A stretch of 64,000 bases of DNA from an uncultured Lachnospiraceae bacterium (GTDB taxonomy: Bacteria > Bacillota > Clostridia > Lachnospirales > Lachnospiraceae): NCBI GenBank assembly GCA_946182825.1, contig CAMGZH010000011.1:1-64000 (forward strand), read 5' to 3'. The notes beneath the pieces were generated by a model, which did not search any database, was not told where the DNA came from, and saw only the letters and a list, made by a program, of their open reading frames with translations. Shown piece after piece: positions 38,412-47,627 of this stretch. A program made the position numbers and the translations under genes. The first letter of the stretch is position 1; each line of letters begins with the position of its first letter.

Positions 38412-39095
38412 ATGCCACAGGAGAATAAAAAACTCTGGAATTGTGAGATGGATCCGGAGACAAAAGCCAGAAAGTACGGGATGGAAGCCCTTACGGATGC
38501 GGAGCTTTTAGCACTTGTGATCCGATGCGGAACCAAAGAGAAGAATGCATTGGACCTGGCCAGGGAGATCCTGGGCCAGGAGGCGGGATTTTACGGACTG
38601 ATGGAGTCAAGTCTTGCCTCCCTTATGGCGATCGACGGGATCGGCCGGGCGAAAGCCTGTCTTTTGCTTGCTGTCAGAAGCATTGTAATACGTGCCAGTC
38701 AGCAGAAAAAGGGACCACGGCTTGAAATGAAAAATGCATACTGTGTCGCAGATTTTTTTATGGAGCAGCTTCGGTATCTCCAGAAGGAACAGGTGATCCT
38801 TTGCCTTCTGGATAATAAATGCCGTTATATGGGGCAGGTTCTTTTAGCGGAAGGAACGTGTAATACAGCCGTTATTTCGCCGAGAGAGGTCTATATCGAG
38901 GCGTTGATGCATCGTGCGTGCGGTGTGATATTGCTTCATAATCATCCTAGCGGAGATCCCACACCAAGCAAAGAAGATCGTGCAGTTACTACCATGTGCG
39001 CTTTAGCAGGAGAGAATCTTGGTATACCACTCATGGATCATATAGTGATCGGTGATCTGACATATTTTAGTTTTAAAGAACAGGGCCTGATTTAG
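38412..39095 (+). CDS. radC: RadC/YsxA-family JAMM-domain protein
   Basis: Named DNA repair protein RadC, though the family's real role is unclear. The 227 residues contain a helix-hairpin-helix region (about 15-85, with IDGIGRAKA) and a JAMM metalloprotease-like motif HNHPSGDPTPSKED near 177-190. In many Firmicutes radC stands directly before mreB, as here. Ribosome site AGGAAGG. Complete. Confidence 0.93.
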   Translation: MPQENKKLWNCEMDPETKARKYGMEALTDAELLALVIRCGTKEKNALDLAREILGQEAGFYGLMESSLASLMAIDGIGRAKACLLLAVRSIVIRASQQKKGPRLEMKNAYCVADFFMEQLRYLQKEQVILCLLDNKCRYMGQVLLAEGTCNTAVISPREVYIEALMHRACGVILLHNHPSGDPTPSKEDRAVTTMCALAGENLGIPLMDHIVIGDLTYFSFKEQGLI

Positions 39096-39118
39096 TTTTT
39101 GGGCAGGGAGGATTTGAC

Positions 39119-40135
39119 ATGACAAACGGGTACGGAATTGACATGGGTACCGGCAACCTTAAGATCTACAGTCGCAGTGACAATGGTGTGACACTTGAGA
39201 AGAACACCATTGCCATTGTAGAGGGCAATCAGATGTATGCATACGGTGATGAGGCTTATTCCATGTTTGAAAAGGCGCCGGATACCATTGAGGTATCATT
39301 CCCTATCGTAGGCGGCGTTATTGCAGACTTCGACAATATGCAGACGATGCTTCTTGAAGTGTTAGAGCATAAGATGGGTGCGAAGCTTAAGGGTGCGGAT
39401 ATTGTGATTGCTGTACCGACGGATATTACGGAAGTAGAGAAGAAGGCGTTCTTTGATATGTTTGCGAAGACAAAGATCAAAGCCAGAAGTATCCGTCTTT
39501 GTGAGAAGCCGCTTGCGGATGCTCTTGGAATGGGCCTTGATGTGACAGAGCCAACCGGTGTGATGGTGGTGGATTTAGGAGCTGATACCACAGAGATTTC
39601 CGTTATCTCCCTTGGAGGTCTAGTTCTTTCCGAACTTCTTCCTTTTGGCGGTAATAAGCTGGATGAGTCCATTGTTACCTTTATGAAGCGTCGCTATAAC
39701 CTTGTGATCGGTCGCAAGACAGCAAAGGCCTTGAAGGAGAAGATCGGCGCCGCCCTTAAGCCAACCGAGGAGACGACCTCCGTTATCGTTGGACGTGATG
39801 TTGTAAGCGGACTTCCGATCGAGATGGAAGTTACGGCGCAGATGATCTACGAGGGAATGAAGGATGATCTTGAGAACGTCGGAAGTTCCATTCGAATGAT
39901 CCTTGAGAAGGTTCCACCTGAACTCGCCAAGGATGTAGTACATTCCGGTATTTACCTGACAGGAGGAAGCTCTAAGATCGTTGGACTTTCCACCCTGTTC
40001 CAGGGCATGACAAATATTGCAATGAACACGGCAGAAGAAGGACAGGAGACAGTAGCATTAGGTTTAGGAAAGGTACTGACAGAGGATCGTTTTGATCGCT
40101 TTGGTTATACCATGAAGTCCAGAATCTTTAGCTAA
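39119..40135 (+). CDS. mreB: Rod shape-determining actin homologue MreB
   Basis: Actin-like ATPase that forms membrane filaments and organises lateral wall growth. The 338-residue protein has the phosphate-1 loop GIDMGTGNLKIY near 6-17, the conserved VDLGADTTEISVI phosphate-2 loop near 150, and a C-terminal adenosine motif LTGGSSKI near 278. Other members of the family such as Mbl or MreBH look similar, and the operon with mreC and mreD favours MreB. Ribosome site GGGAGGATTTGAC. Confidence 0.95.
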   Translation: MTNGYGIDMGTGNLKIYSRSDNGVTLEKNTIAIVEGNQMYAYGDEAYSMFEKAPDTIEVSFPIVGGVIADFDNMQTMLLEVLEHKMGAKLKGADIVIAVPTDITEVEKKAFFDMFAKTKIKARSIRLCEKPLADALGMGLDVTEPTGVMVVDLGADTTEISVISLGGLVLSELLPFGGNKLDESIVTFMKRRYNLVIGRKTAKALKEKIGAALKPTEETTSVIVGRDVVSGLPIEMEVTAQMIYEGMKDDLENVGSSIRMILEKVPPELAKDVVHSGIYLTGGSSKIVGLSTLFQGMTNIAMNTAEEGQETVALGLGKVLTEDRFDRFGYTMKSRIFS

Positions 40136-40146
40136 CAGATACGATT

Positions 40147-41031
40147 ATGAACAGAAGAGACAAAATCAATATACCAAGTCATTTTGTTCTTTTGACCCTT
40201 TTGATCTTTTGCATTGCATTACTGTTTTTCAGTTATGCAACCGGTTTTTCCGGGGGGCCGCTCCAGACGGTGGCAGATTATGTGTTCAAACCGATGCAGC
40301 AGGGCCTGAATACAGCAGGAGAGGCACTTCTGCATTCTTCAGAGAACCGTAAGAGTCGTAAAGAACTGATGGTGGAAAACGAACAACTGAAGAACAAGGT
40401 AACAGAACTTGAGAGCCGTTTGGCAAATGTCCAGCTCAAGGACAGTGAGTTGAAGCGGCTGGAGGGCTTATATAAGCTGGATCGTTCTTACTCGGATTAT
40501 GATATGACCGGTGCCCGTATCATTGCCAAGGGTACAAGCAATTGGTTTCATACCTTTACCATCAATAAGGGATCAAAGGACGGAATCAAGCGCAACATGA
40601 ACGTCCTGGCAGGAGACGGACTCTGTGGAGTTGTAACCACTGTGGGATCCAATTATGCTGTGGTACGTTCGGTGATTGCGGATGATACCAATATCAGTGC
40701 GATGATCGTATCGACGGAGGATAACTGTATTGTTTCCGGTGACCTTAAGCGGATGAACGAAAGCAATATGATCGATTTTTCCAGCCTTTCCGATTCGAAG
40801 GATAAGGTGAAGGAGGGCGATGCGGTTGTTACAAGTAACATCAGCAGCAAGTACCTTCCGGGAATTCTGATCGGATATGTCAGCAGCTGCAAGGCGGATA
40901 CCAATCAGCTGACAAAGTCCGGAACGATCACTCCGGTGGTGGATTTTTCACATCTGACAGATGTACTTGTTATTACACAGTTGAAGGAGACAGGAGAGTC
41001 TCCCGAATCAAAAGGAGTAAGTAAAGAGTAA
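40147..41031 (+). CDS. mreC: Rod shape-determining protein MreC
   Basis: Bitopic scaffold linking MreB and the elongation synthases. The 294-residue protein has one N-terminal membrane helix (about 14-35), a coiled-coil (about 70-110; NEQLKNKVTELESRLAN) and a beta-rich extracellular domain with GDGLCGVVTTVG. The last base of its stop codon is the first base of mreD's ATG. Confidence 0.94.
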   Translation: MNRRDKINIPSHFVLLTLLIFCIALLFFSYATGFSGGPLQTVADYVFKPMQQGLNTAGEALLHSSENRKSRKELMVENEQLKNKVTELESRLANVQLKDSELKRLEGLYKLDRSYSDYDMTGARIIAKGTSNWFHTFTINKGSKDGIKRNMNVLAGDGLCGVVTTVGSNYAVVRSVIADDTNISAMIVSTEDNCIVSGDLKRMNESNMIDFSSLSDSKDKVKEGDAVVTSNISSKYLPGILIGYVSSCKADTNQLTKSGTITPVVDFSHLTDVLVITQLKETGESPESKGVSKE

Positions 41032-41567
41032 TGAAGGCTCTATATCATGTATTGAAAGCATTAACCATCGGGCTGGCTCTTTTCCTTTGTTATATACTGC
41101 AGACATCCATCATGTCCTGGTTCACACTGGCAGGTGTTGTGCCGAATGTGCTTTTGATCTTTACAGGAATGTTAGGTTTTATGAGAGGTCGGAAAGTAGG
41201 GGCTTTAGCCGGTCTTTGCTCCGGCCTTCTCTTAGATTTATTTTCAGCAAATCTCTTTGGCATGTATGCTCTGATTTATATGTTGTTGGGATATCTGAAC
41301 GGCTTTTTCCGGAAGATCTATTTTGGTGACAGTTTGAGATTGCCGGTGATCCTTGTGGCAACAACAGATCTCATCTATGGATTTATGATCTATTGTAGTC
41401 TGTTTTTATCAAGAGGAAGGATTGGCCTTTCTTATTATTTCCTTCACGTGATGGTACCGGAAATGGTATATACCGTGGTTTTATCTTTGGTTTTCTATTT
41501 CCCGATGTATCACATGAATCAATTCTTAGATCGTTTAGAAAAGAGGAGAGACAGAGGCCGTGCTTGA
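41031..41567 (+). CDS. mreD: Rod shape-determining protein MreD
   Basis: Small polytopic membrane protein of the elongasome. The 178 residues show five or six hydrophobic segments with few charged residues, and no catalytic motif. Assignment rests on topology, length and position between mreC and the class B PBP. Its start overlaps mreC by one base and its end overlaps the PBP gene by 8 bases. Confidence 0.88.
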   Translation: MKALYHVLKALTIGLALFLCYILQTSIMSWFTLAGVVPNVLLIFTGMLGFMRGRKVGALAGLCSGLLLDLFSANLFGMYALIYMLLGYLNGFFRKIYFGDSLRLPVILVATTDLIYGFMIYCSLFLSRGRIGLSYYFLHVMVPEMVYTVVLSLVFYFPMYHMNQFLDRLEKRRDRGRA

Positions 41568-44406
41568 AGAAATTAAGAACGTACTGAGTCGTCTGGCGGC
41601 TCAAAGACAGCTGGTCTTATACTCGGTATTTGGCCTGTTCGCCTTTGTGTTATTAGGACGACTGTTTGTATTACAGATTGTAAAGGGCGCCGATTATCAG
41701 GCAAATTATGATCTGCGTATCGAAAAAAAGGAGACGGTTGCCGCTACAAGAGGTAACATCTATGACCGTAACGGAAAACTGTTGGCTTATAATAAGCTTG
41801 CCTACGCGGTGACCATTACAGATTCCGGGAACTATGCAACGGTAAAAGAGCACCAGAAGCAGTTAAATGCAGAACTTGCCGATATCATTACCAATGTGGA
41901 GAAATACGGGGATTCCCTGGATCTGGAATTCGGTATCACACAGACTTCCACCGGCAAGTTTGAGTTCCGTGACAGTGGAACGGCTGTCAATCGTTTCCGT
42001 GCAGATGTGTACGGCAAGGCGAAGATCAGTGATCTTGGTTTTGACAGCAAGCTGGGCTACAACACGGCGGAAGCCACACCGGAACAGATCATGGATTATC
42101 TGTATACGACGAAGTTTTCTATCGACAAGAACTATGACAAGGTTATGCGGTATAAGATCGCAGTCCTTCGATATAAGATCTGGCTGAACCGTTATCAGCA
42201 GTATATGGCAACGCCTCTGGCAAAAAATGTCGGACAAAAGACGGTTGCCTACATTAAGGAGAATTCCGATACTCTGACCGGTGCTGATATTGAGGAGCAG
42301 TCCATTCGTAAGTATAACGATGCGGATGCTTTTGCAAGTATCATCGGTTATACCGGTACGATCTCTTCCGAAGAATATGCGAAACGATCCAAGGAGGATA
42401 AGACCGTATCCATCAACGATATTGTTGGAAAAGCCGGTATCGAGCAATACATGGATAAGCAGCTATCCGGTAAGAAGGGATATCAGAAGATCTATGCGGA
42501 CAATAAGGGAAAGCCGATTAAGGTGACCCAGTCCAAGGCTCCTGTTACCGGTCAGAATGTGTACCTTTCCATTGACAAAGAGCTGCAGAAAGATACCTAT
42601 CAGCTGTTGGAGAAGGAGATTGCGGGCATCCTTTATTCCAAGATCATGAACATCAAGGAATACCATCTTCCTTCCAGCGGTTCCGGGGCCAATATTGTGG
42701 TGCCGATCTACGATGTATATTTTACGTTGATCAATAATAACCTGATCGATATGGATCACCTTTCTGAAACCGATGCTACCGACCTTGAGCATCAGGTCAG
42801 TGATATCTTCGAAAAGAGAAGAGAGAAGGCACTAACCCAGGTGGAACAGCAGATCCTGGGCAAGAATGCCAGGGATTATGATGACTTAAGTGATGAGAAT
42901 GCAGAGTATGCAACCTACATCGTTAAGAAGCTTCGCAGTGACGGTATCTTGAAGTCTGAGGCAAAGAATGAGGATGATGAGGTTTACCAGAAGTGGATGA
43001 ATGAGAAGATTTCCGTTCGTGCCTACTTAAAGCATTGTCTGGAGAAGAACTGGGTAGATTATACCAAGTTTGCCACCTCGGATGAGCTGGTGGATACAGA
43101 GGAACTGTATCAGAAGCTGGTGGATTATATCCTTGATACCATGGGAAAGGATCGTTCTTTTGCTAAGATCGTTTTCCATTACGGCATTTTAAATGACCAG
43201 ATCAGAGGAAGTCAGCTTTGCGCCATCCTTTACGATCAGGGCATCCTAAAAATGGATAAGGCCAAGCGGGATGGGCTGGCAAACGGAACCATTTCAGCTT
43301 ATAATTTCCTTAAGGACAAGGTGAAAAATATGGAGCTGACACCGGGACAGCTTGCTCTGGAGCCTTCATCCGGATCATCGGTTGTAATGGATGTGAAGAC
43401 AGGGGAGATACTGGCCTGTGTTTCTTATCCGGGTTATAATAATAACCGTCTGGCGAACTCGGTTGATAACAGTTATTACGCTTATCTGACCCAGAGTTTT
43501 TCAAATCCGCTTTACAACCATGCGACCCAGCAGAGAACTGCGCCGGGATCTACCTTTAAGTTGGTTTCATCTACGGCAGGTCTTGCAGAGGGAGTAATTA
43601 CAACTTCCTCTACCATTACGGATAAGGGTATGTTTGAGAAGGTTAGCAATAAGCCGAAGTGCTGGATCTATCCAAGCACACACGGAACCATCAATGTGTC
43701 TGAGGCCATCCGTGATTCATGTAACTACTTCTTCTACGAAGTAGGCTGGAGATTATCCGGCGGAGACAATAACTATAATGACAGCGTGGGAATCAAAAAG
43801 ATCCGGAAATATGCCAAGCTCTACGGTCTGAATCGTAAGACCGGCGTGGAGATTGAGGAAAACACGCCTCATATGGCAACAGAGTTCCCTGTCATGGCTG
43901 CCATCGGTCAGTCTGACAACAACTATACGACGATCTCTCTTGCGCGCTATGTCACAGCCATTGCAAGCAGCGGAAATGTATATGATCTGACTCTGCTTGA
44001 TCATACAGCGACATCAAAGGGTAAGACCTTAAAGACATACCGTCCGAAGAAGGTTTCAACGGTGGATGTATTAAATTCCTCCCAGTGGAGCGCTATTCAT
44101 TCCGGAATGCGAATGGTGGTGGATGACACCCTGGATACCTTTAACGGTTTCCCCATTGCGGTTGCCGGTAAGACCGGAACAGCTCAGCAGACCGGTCATC
44201 CGAACCATGCGCTCTTTGTGGGATATGCTCCTTATGAGAAGCCTGAGGTCACCATTGCAACACGAATTGCATTCGGTTATACCTCTCATAATGCGGCGGA
44301 TGTTTCCAAGAACATTTTAGGTTGCTATTTTAATGTTAAATCATCCAAGAAAATGCTTAAGGGCGGAATCAATTCCGTTAATAGCAGCAATTCTGTAACA
44401 GATTAG
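41560..44406 (+). CDS. mrdA: Class B penicillin-binding protein (PBP2/MrdA type) with a large insertion
   Basis: Monofunctional transpeptidase that cross-links lateral-wall peptidoglycan with RodA. After one N-terminal membrane helix (about 20-40) comes the dimerisation region (ETVAATRGNIYDRNGKLLA near 55-75), then the transpeptidase with SxxK motif STFK (Ser664), SCN (Ser720) and KTG (Lys871). The protein is 948 residues, far longer than the usual 600-720. A charged segment of about 235 residues (about 366-600) sits between the LSIDKELQKDTYQLLEKEI helix and the SSVVMDVKTGEILAC strand, which are normally close together. Initiation is at GTG after AGAGGAG. Position between mreD and minC fits PBP2. 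Confidence 0.92.
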   Translation: MLEEIKNVLSRLAAQRQLVLYSVFGLFAFVLLGRLFVLQIVKGADYQANYDLRIEKKETVAATRGNIYDRNGKLLAYNKLAYAVTITDSGNYATVKEHQKQLNAELADIITNVEKYGDSLDLEFGITQTSTGKFEFRDSGTAVNRFRADVYGKAKISDLGFDSKLGYNTAEATPEQIMDYLYTTKFSIDKNYDKVMRYKIAVLRYKIWLNRYQQYMATPLAKNVGQKTVAYIKENSDTLTGADIEEQSIRKYNDADAFASIIGYTGTISSEEYAKRSKEDKTVSINDIVGKAGIEQYMDKQLSGKKGYQKIYADNKGKPIKVTQSKAPVTGQNVYLSIDKELQKDTYQLLEKEIAGILYSKIMNIKEYHLPSSGSGANIVVPIYDVYFTLINNNLIDMDHLSETDATDLEHQVSDIFEKRREKALTQVEQQILGKNARDYDDLSDENAEYATYIVKKLRSDGILKSEAKNEDDEVYQKWMNEKISVRAYLKHCLEKNWVDYTKFATSDELVDTEELYQKLVDYILDTMGKDRSFAKIVFHYGILNDQIRGSQLCAILYDQGILKMDKAKRDGLANGTISAYNFLKDKVKNMELTPGQLALEPSSGSSVVMDVKTGEILACVSYPGYNNNRLANSVDNSYYAYLTQSFSNPLYNHATQQRTAPGSTFKLVSSTAGLAEGVITTSSTITDKGMFEKVSNKPKCWIYPSTHGTINVSEAIRDSCNYFFYEVGWRLSGGDNNYNDSVGIKKIRKYAKLYGLNRKTGVEIEENTPHMATEFPVMAAIGQSDNNYTTISLARYVTAIASSGNVYDLTLLDHTATSKGKTLKTYRPKKVSTVDVLNSSQWSAIHSGMRMVVDDTLDTFNGFPIAVAGKTGTAQQTGHPNHALFVGYAPYEKPEVTIATRIAFGYTSHNAADVSKNILGCYFNVKSSKKMLKGGINSVNSSNSVTD

Positions 44407-44416
44407 TGAGGCTACT

Positions 44417-45076
44417 ATGGCAGAAGATGTAATGATCAAAAGTTATTCCCACGGGATCCTTCTGGTACTTGATCCGGAACGACCGATTGAGGAAGTGTTG
44501 ACCACCATTTGTAAAAAGTTTGCCCAGGGAAGGGAATTTTTCGGTAACGCAGATCTTGTTTTGTCCATTGAAGGCAGAGAACTGTCCGATGAAGAGACGG
44601 CTGCCGTGATTCAGTCCATTGAGCTGAACAGCGATGTGCATATCAGTCTGCTTTCCTTAAAGGATAAGATGTGGGATGCGAAGATGGTCGGTCAAAAAGA
44701 ACGTTTCTTTTTTGAAAAGGCCGATGAAAATGCCCGGATCATTCCAAGAAGTCTTGGCGAGAACGAGAAGGTCACAAGTGAGACCGGCCTTCTCGTCCTT
44801 GGGGATGTTCCTGAGGACGCGACGGTTGAGGCGAACGGCAATATTATCGTTACCGGTGTGATCCGTGGACATGCTCATGCCGGCATTACCACGGGTACAT
44901 CTGCGTTTATCCTTGCCGGTGGAATCGAAGATGCTGACGTTACGATCTTTAAGACAAATGAAGCGTTTCGCATTAAGAAGAAAAAGCGCTTGTTATCAAA
45001 TGAGAATGAGATGATTTTGGTTCAGCTTGTGGATGGTCAGCTGTCCTGTAAGTCATATGAACAGGGGATTCTTTGA
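44417..45076 (+). CDS. minC: Septum site-determining protein MinC
   Basis: Inhibits FtsZ ring assembly away from midcell and normally works with MinD. The 219-residue protein has an N-terminal FtsZ-binding domain (about 1-100) and a C-terminal beta-helix (about 115-215) with LVLGDVPEDATVEANGNIIVTGVIRGHAHAG; the RGHAHAG part matches the conserved surface that binds MinD. Unusually, no minD or minE follows: its stop codon shares two bases with the rodA start. MinC may be served by a MinD encoded elsewhere. Confidence 0.92.
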   Translation: MAEDVMIKSYSHGILLVLDPERPIEEVLTTICKKFAQGREFFGNADLVLSIEGRELSDEETAAVIQSIELNSDVHISLLSLKDKMWDAKMVGQKERFFFEKADENARIIPRSLGENEKVTSETGLLVLGDVPEDATVEANGNIIVTGVIRGHAHAGITTGTSAFILAGGIEDADVTIFKTNEAFRIKKKKRLLSNENEMILVQLVDGQLSCKSYEQGIL

Positions 45077-46194
45077 TGTTTCGTAATTATCGTATTAAAA
45101 ATTTCAATTTTCGGTTGGTGGTGTTGATCGTAGCTCTTACGATCCTTGGAATCATCGTAATCGGAAGTGCAAATGAAGGCTATCAGAACAAACAGATCAT
45201 AGGAATGGTCTTAGGACTTGTGGTCATGGTCTGTGTGTCACTTGTGGACTATTCCTTTGTTTTGTCCTTTGGCTGGTTCTTTTATGCTTTGACCTGTGGA
45301 CTGTTGCTTTTGATCCTGATTCCTGGAGTAGGAGATAACTCCCTTGGAGCGACCCGATGGATCAATCTTCCGGGCGTTCGCTTCCAGCCGTCGGAGGTGG
45401 CTAAGATCTTTGTGGTGCTGTTCTTTGCCAAGTATCTGATGCAGTACCAGGAAGAGCTGAACAAACCCAAAAGGCTTCTGATGACAGCGGTTTTGGCAGG
45501 CATTCCTCTGCTTCTGATCGTGGTTGAGCCGGATCTGTCCACAACCATTGTTACCTTCCTTGTGATCTTTGCCATGGTGTTTTACACCGGACTGTCCTAC
45601 AAGGTGGTGGGAACGGTTTTAGGTCTGATCTTTACCGGAGCGTTCCTTATGATCTTTATGACACTGCATTCTTCCGGTGGACTTTTGGCGGGATATCAGA
45701 ATACACGAATTGCAGCGTGGTTACAGCCTGAGAAGTATCCCCAGAGTGCCATGCAGCAGCAGAACTCTATTATGGCCATCGGATCCGGACAGCTGCTGGG
45801 AAAGGGGCTTAACAATTCCGGCGTGGATTCGGTTAAGAACGGAAACTATATTCCGGAGCCTCATACCGATTTCATTTTTGCAGTGGCGGGAGAGGAGCTT
45901 GGCTTTATCGGAGGCTGTCTTCTGATCCTGATCCTGTTTGCTATTTCCTTTGAATGTATCCGTACAGCCAAAAGGGCGAAGGATCTGTCCGGACAGTTGA
46001 TCTGTGTCGGAATGGCGGCTCTGGTTGCCTGTCAGGGATTTGTCAATATCTGTGTTGTAACAGGACTGATGCCCAATACCGGATTGACACTTCCGTTTGT
46101 TAGTTATGGTTTGACGTCGCTGGTGGCCTTGTATTTTGGAATGGGATTTGTTCTGAATGTAAGTCTGCAGGCGAAGAAATTCTATGATGTGTGA
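45076..46194 (+). CDS. rodA: SEDS-family peptidoglycan glycosyltransferase RodA
   Basis: Polymerises lipid II into glycan strands together with the class B PBP two genes upstream. The 372-residue protein has about ten membrane segments and the SEDS motifs RFQPSEVAK near 115, VEPDLSTT near 153 (with the conserved aspartate) and PEPHTDFIFAVAGEELGF near 260. FtsW is similar, but the mre/PBP2 context points to RodA. Start is the ATG in TTGATG, directly overlapping the minC stop. Confidence 0.94.
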   Translation: MFRNYRIKNFNFRLVVLIVALTILGIIVIGSANEGYQNKQIIGMVLGLVVMVCVSLVDYSFVLSFGWFFYALTCGLLLLILIPGVGDNSLGATRWINLPGVRFQPSEVAKIFVVLFFAKYLMQYQEELNKPKRLLMTAVLAGIPLLLIVVEPDLSTTIVTFLVIFAMVFYTGLSYKVVGTVLGLIFTGAFLMIFMTLHSSGGLLAGYQNTRIAAWLQPEKYPQSAMQQQNSIMAIGSGQLLGKGLNNSGVDSVKNGNYIPEPHTDFIFAVAGEELGFIGGCLLILILFAISFECIRTAKRAKDLSGQLICVGMAALVACQGFVNICVVTGLMPNTGLTLPFVSYGLTSLVALYFGMGFVLNVSLQAKKFYDV

Positions 46195-46200
46195 TATAAT
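46192..46200 (+). promoter_or_regulatory. Extended -10 element before mgsA
   Basis: TGATATAAT is a consensus extended -10 (TGn-TATAAT) placed 29 bases before the mgsA start. The -35 region is poor, as is allowed for this class. It begins at the rodA stop, so mgsA may have its own start of transcription. Confidence 0.45.
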
Positions 46201-46228
46201 GTGAGCAGCGTGGGGAAAGGAGTACACA

Positions 46229-46624
46229 ATGAATATTGGGCTGGTTGCACATGATGCAAAAAAGAAATTAATGCAAAATCTTTGCATTGCATATAGAGGT
46301 ATCCTTAGCAAAAATGATCTGTATGCAACAGGAACGACAGGTCGTCTGATCGAAGAGGTGACAAACCTTTCCGTTCACAAATATCTTTCCGGACATCTGG
46401 GAGGAACACAGCAGCTGGGTGCCCAGATCGAGCACAATGAGATCGATCTGGTGATTTTCCTCAGAGATCCGCTGACACAGAAGTCTCATGAACCGGATGT
46501 TAATAATATTGTACGCCTCTGTGATGCGCATAATATTCCTCTTGCAACCAATCTCGCAACAGCAGAGCTGTTGATCAAATCATTAGACAGAGGAGATCTT
46601 GAGTGGCGTGAAATGTACAAATAA
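46229..46624 (+). CDS. mgsA: Methylglyoxal synthase
   Basis: Converts dihydroxyacetone phosphate to methylglyoxal, a bypass of lower glycolysis under phosphate stress. The 131-residue protein shows the phosphate-binding TTGRLIEEVT, SGHLGGTQQLGAQI near 58-71 and the catalytic Asp in IFLRDPLTQKSHEPDV. Complete, normal length. Its end overlaps the start of the carboxypeptidase gene. Being next to rodA is typical of clostridial clusters. Confidence 0.96.
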   Translation: MNIGLVAHDAKKKLMQNLCIAYRGILSKNDLYATGTTGRLIEEVTNLSVHKYLSGHLGGTQQLGAQIEHNEIDLVIFLRDPLTQKSHEPDVNNIVRLCDAHNIPLATNLATAELLIKSLDRGDLEWREMYK

Positions 46625-47576
46625 AAAAGTTCTGTCTGTACTTTTGGCTGTATCCTTTATGTTTTCGGCTACAGCCTGCCGGACAGATATCAAAGAACCC
46701 TATCAGTTATATTCATCCATTGAGAAATATGGACTTGCTCTGAAAAGCAATTCTGTGTTACTTGGGGGACAGGTTGCCCATCTGCCTGAGACGGATTCTG
46801 CGTCTGCCAAGGTCAATGAGCAGTTTGCCAAGGCTTGCGGTGCCTTTAACGACACCACACTTTCTACCATCTATTCCCAAAAAGCAGATGAAAGGGTATA
46901 TCCCGCTTCAACCACAAAGATTCTGACTGCTTATGTGGCATTAAAATATGGTGACTTGAATGAAGTCTATACGGTCAGCGAGAATGCTTGTGATCAGGCA
47001 CCGGATTCATCGGTGGCAGGGCTTCACCCTGGTGATCGTGTCACTCTGAGGGATCTGCTGAAGGGCATGCTCATCGTATCAGGAAATGATGCTTCCGTTG
47101 CCATAGCGGAGGGGATCAGTGGTTCCACCGAAAGCTTCGCACAGCTGATGAACGAAGAGGCAGCGAAATTAGGTGCGACCCATTCACATTTTGTCAATCC
47201 CAACGGACTTCATGATGATGATCACTATACCACCGTGTACGACATGTATTTGATCTTTCATGCAGCCATCCAGAACCCTGTTTTCCTTAAGATCATCAAA
47301 GCGAAAAAGAGTCTTGTGACCTATACGGATGCTTCCGGAGCTGTGGTGAAGAAGGAATATCTCCCTACGAACCACTATAAGACGGGGGAGGCAAAAGCTC
47401 CAAAGGGGATCACCGTGATCGGAGGAAAGACAGGTACTACAGGAAAGGCCGGATATTGTCTTGTGCTTTTATCTGAAAATGAAAGCGGAGAGAATCTTAT
47501 CACCATTGTGTATAAGGCTGTGGACCGATATAGTCTGTATGTCATGATGAACCGACTTTTGTTGTCATTCACATAG
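46599..47576 (+). CDS. Serine-type D-alanyl-D-alanine carboxypeptidase, probable lipoprotein
   Basis: Removes the terminal D-Ala from peptidoglycan pentapeptides (S11 family). The 325 residues include the active-site triad PASTTK (SxxK), SGN and GGKTGTTG. The N-terminus has a basic patch, a hydrophobic core and SATAC with Cys27, a lipoprotein-type signal rather than the amphipathic C-terminal anchor common in DacA; no PBP5 C-terminal domain is present. The start is uncertain between TTG (46599) and GTG (46608), since AGGAG is three and twelve bases away respectively; both lie inside mgsA. Confidence 0.9.
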   Translation: MSGVKCTNKKVLSVLLAVSFMFSATACRTDIKEPYQLYSSIEKYGLALKSNSVLLGGQVAHLPETDSASAKVNEQFAKACGAFNDTTLSTIYSQKADERVYPASTTKILTAYVALKYGDLNEVYTVSENACDQAPDSSVAGLHPGDRVTLRDLLKGMLIVSGNDASVAIAEGISGSTESFAQLMNEEAAKLGATHSHFVNPNGLHDDDHYTTVYDMYLIFHAAIQNPVFLKIIKAKKSLVTYTDASGAVVKKEYLPTNHYKTGEAKAPKGITVIGGKTGTTGKAGYCLVLLSENESGENLITIVYKAVDRYSLYVMMNRLLLSFT

Positions 47577-47590
47577 AGAAACGCTATAAT
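47562..47590 (+). promoter_or_regulatory. Sigma-A promoter for galE
   Basis: TTGTCA and TATAAT are exactly 17 bases apart, spanning the end of the carboxypeptidase gene. The transcript would begin about 30 bases before galE. Confidence 0.75.
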
Positions 47591-47627
47591 TAAAATTGGT
47601 TTCTAGATACAAAAGGAGGATATTTAT

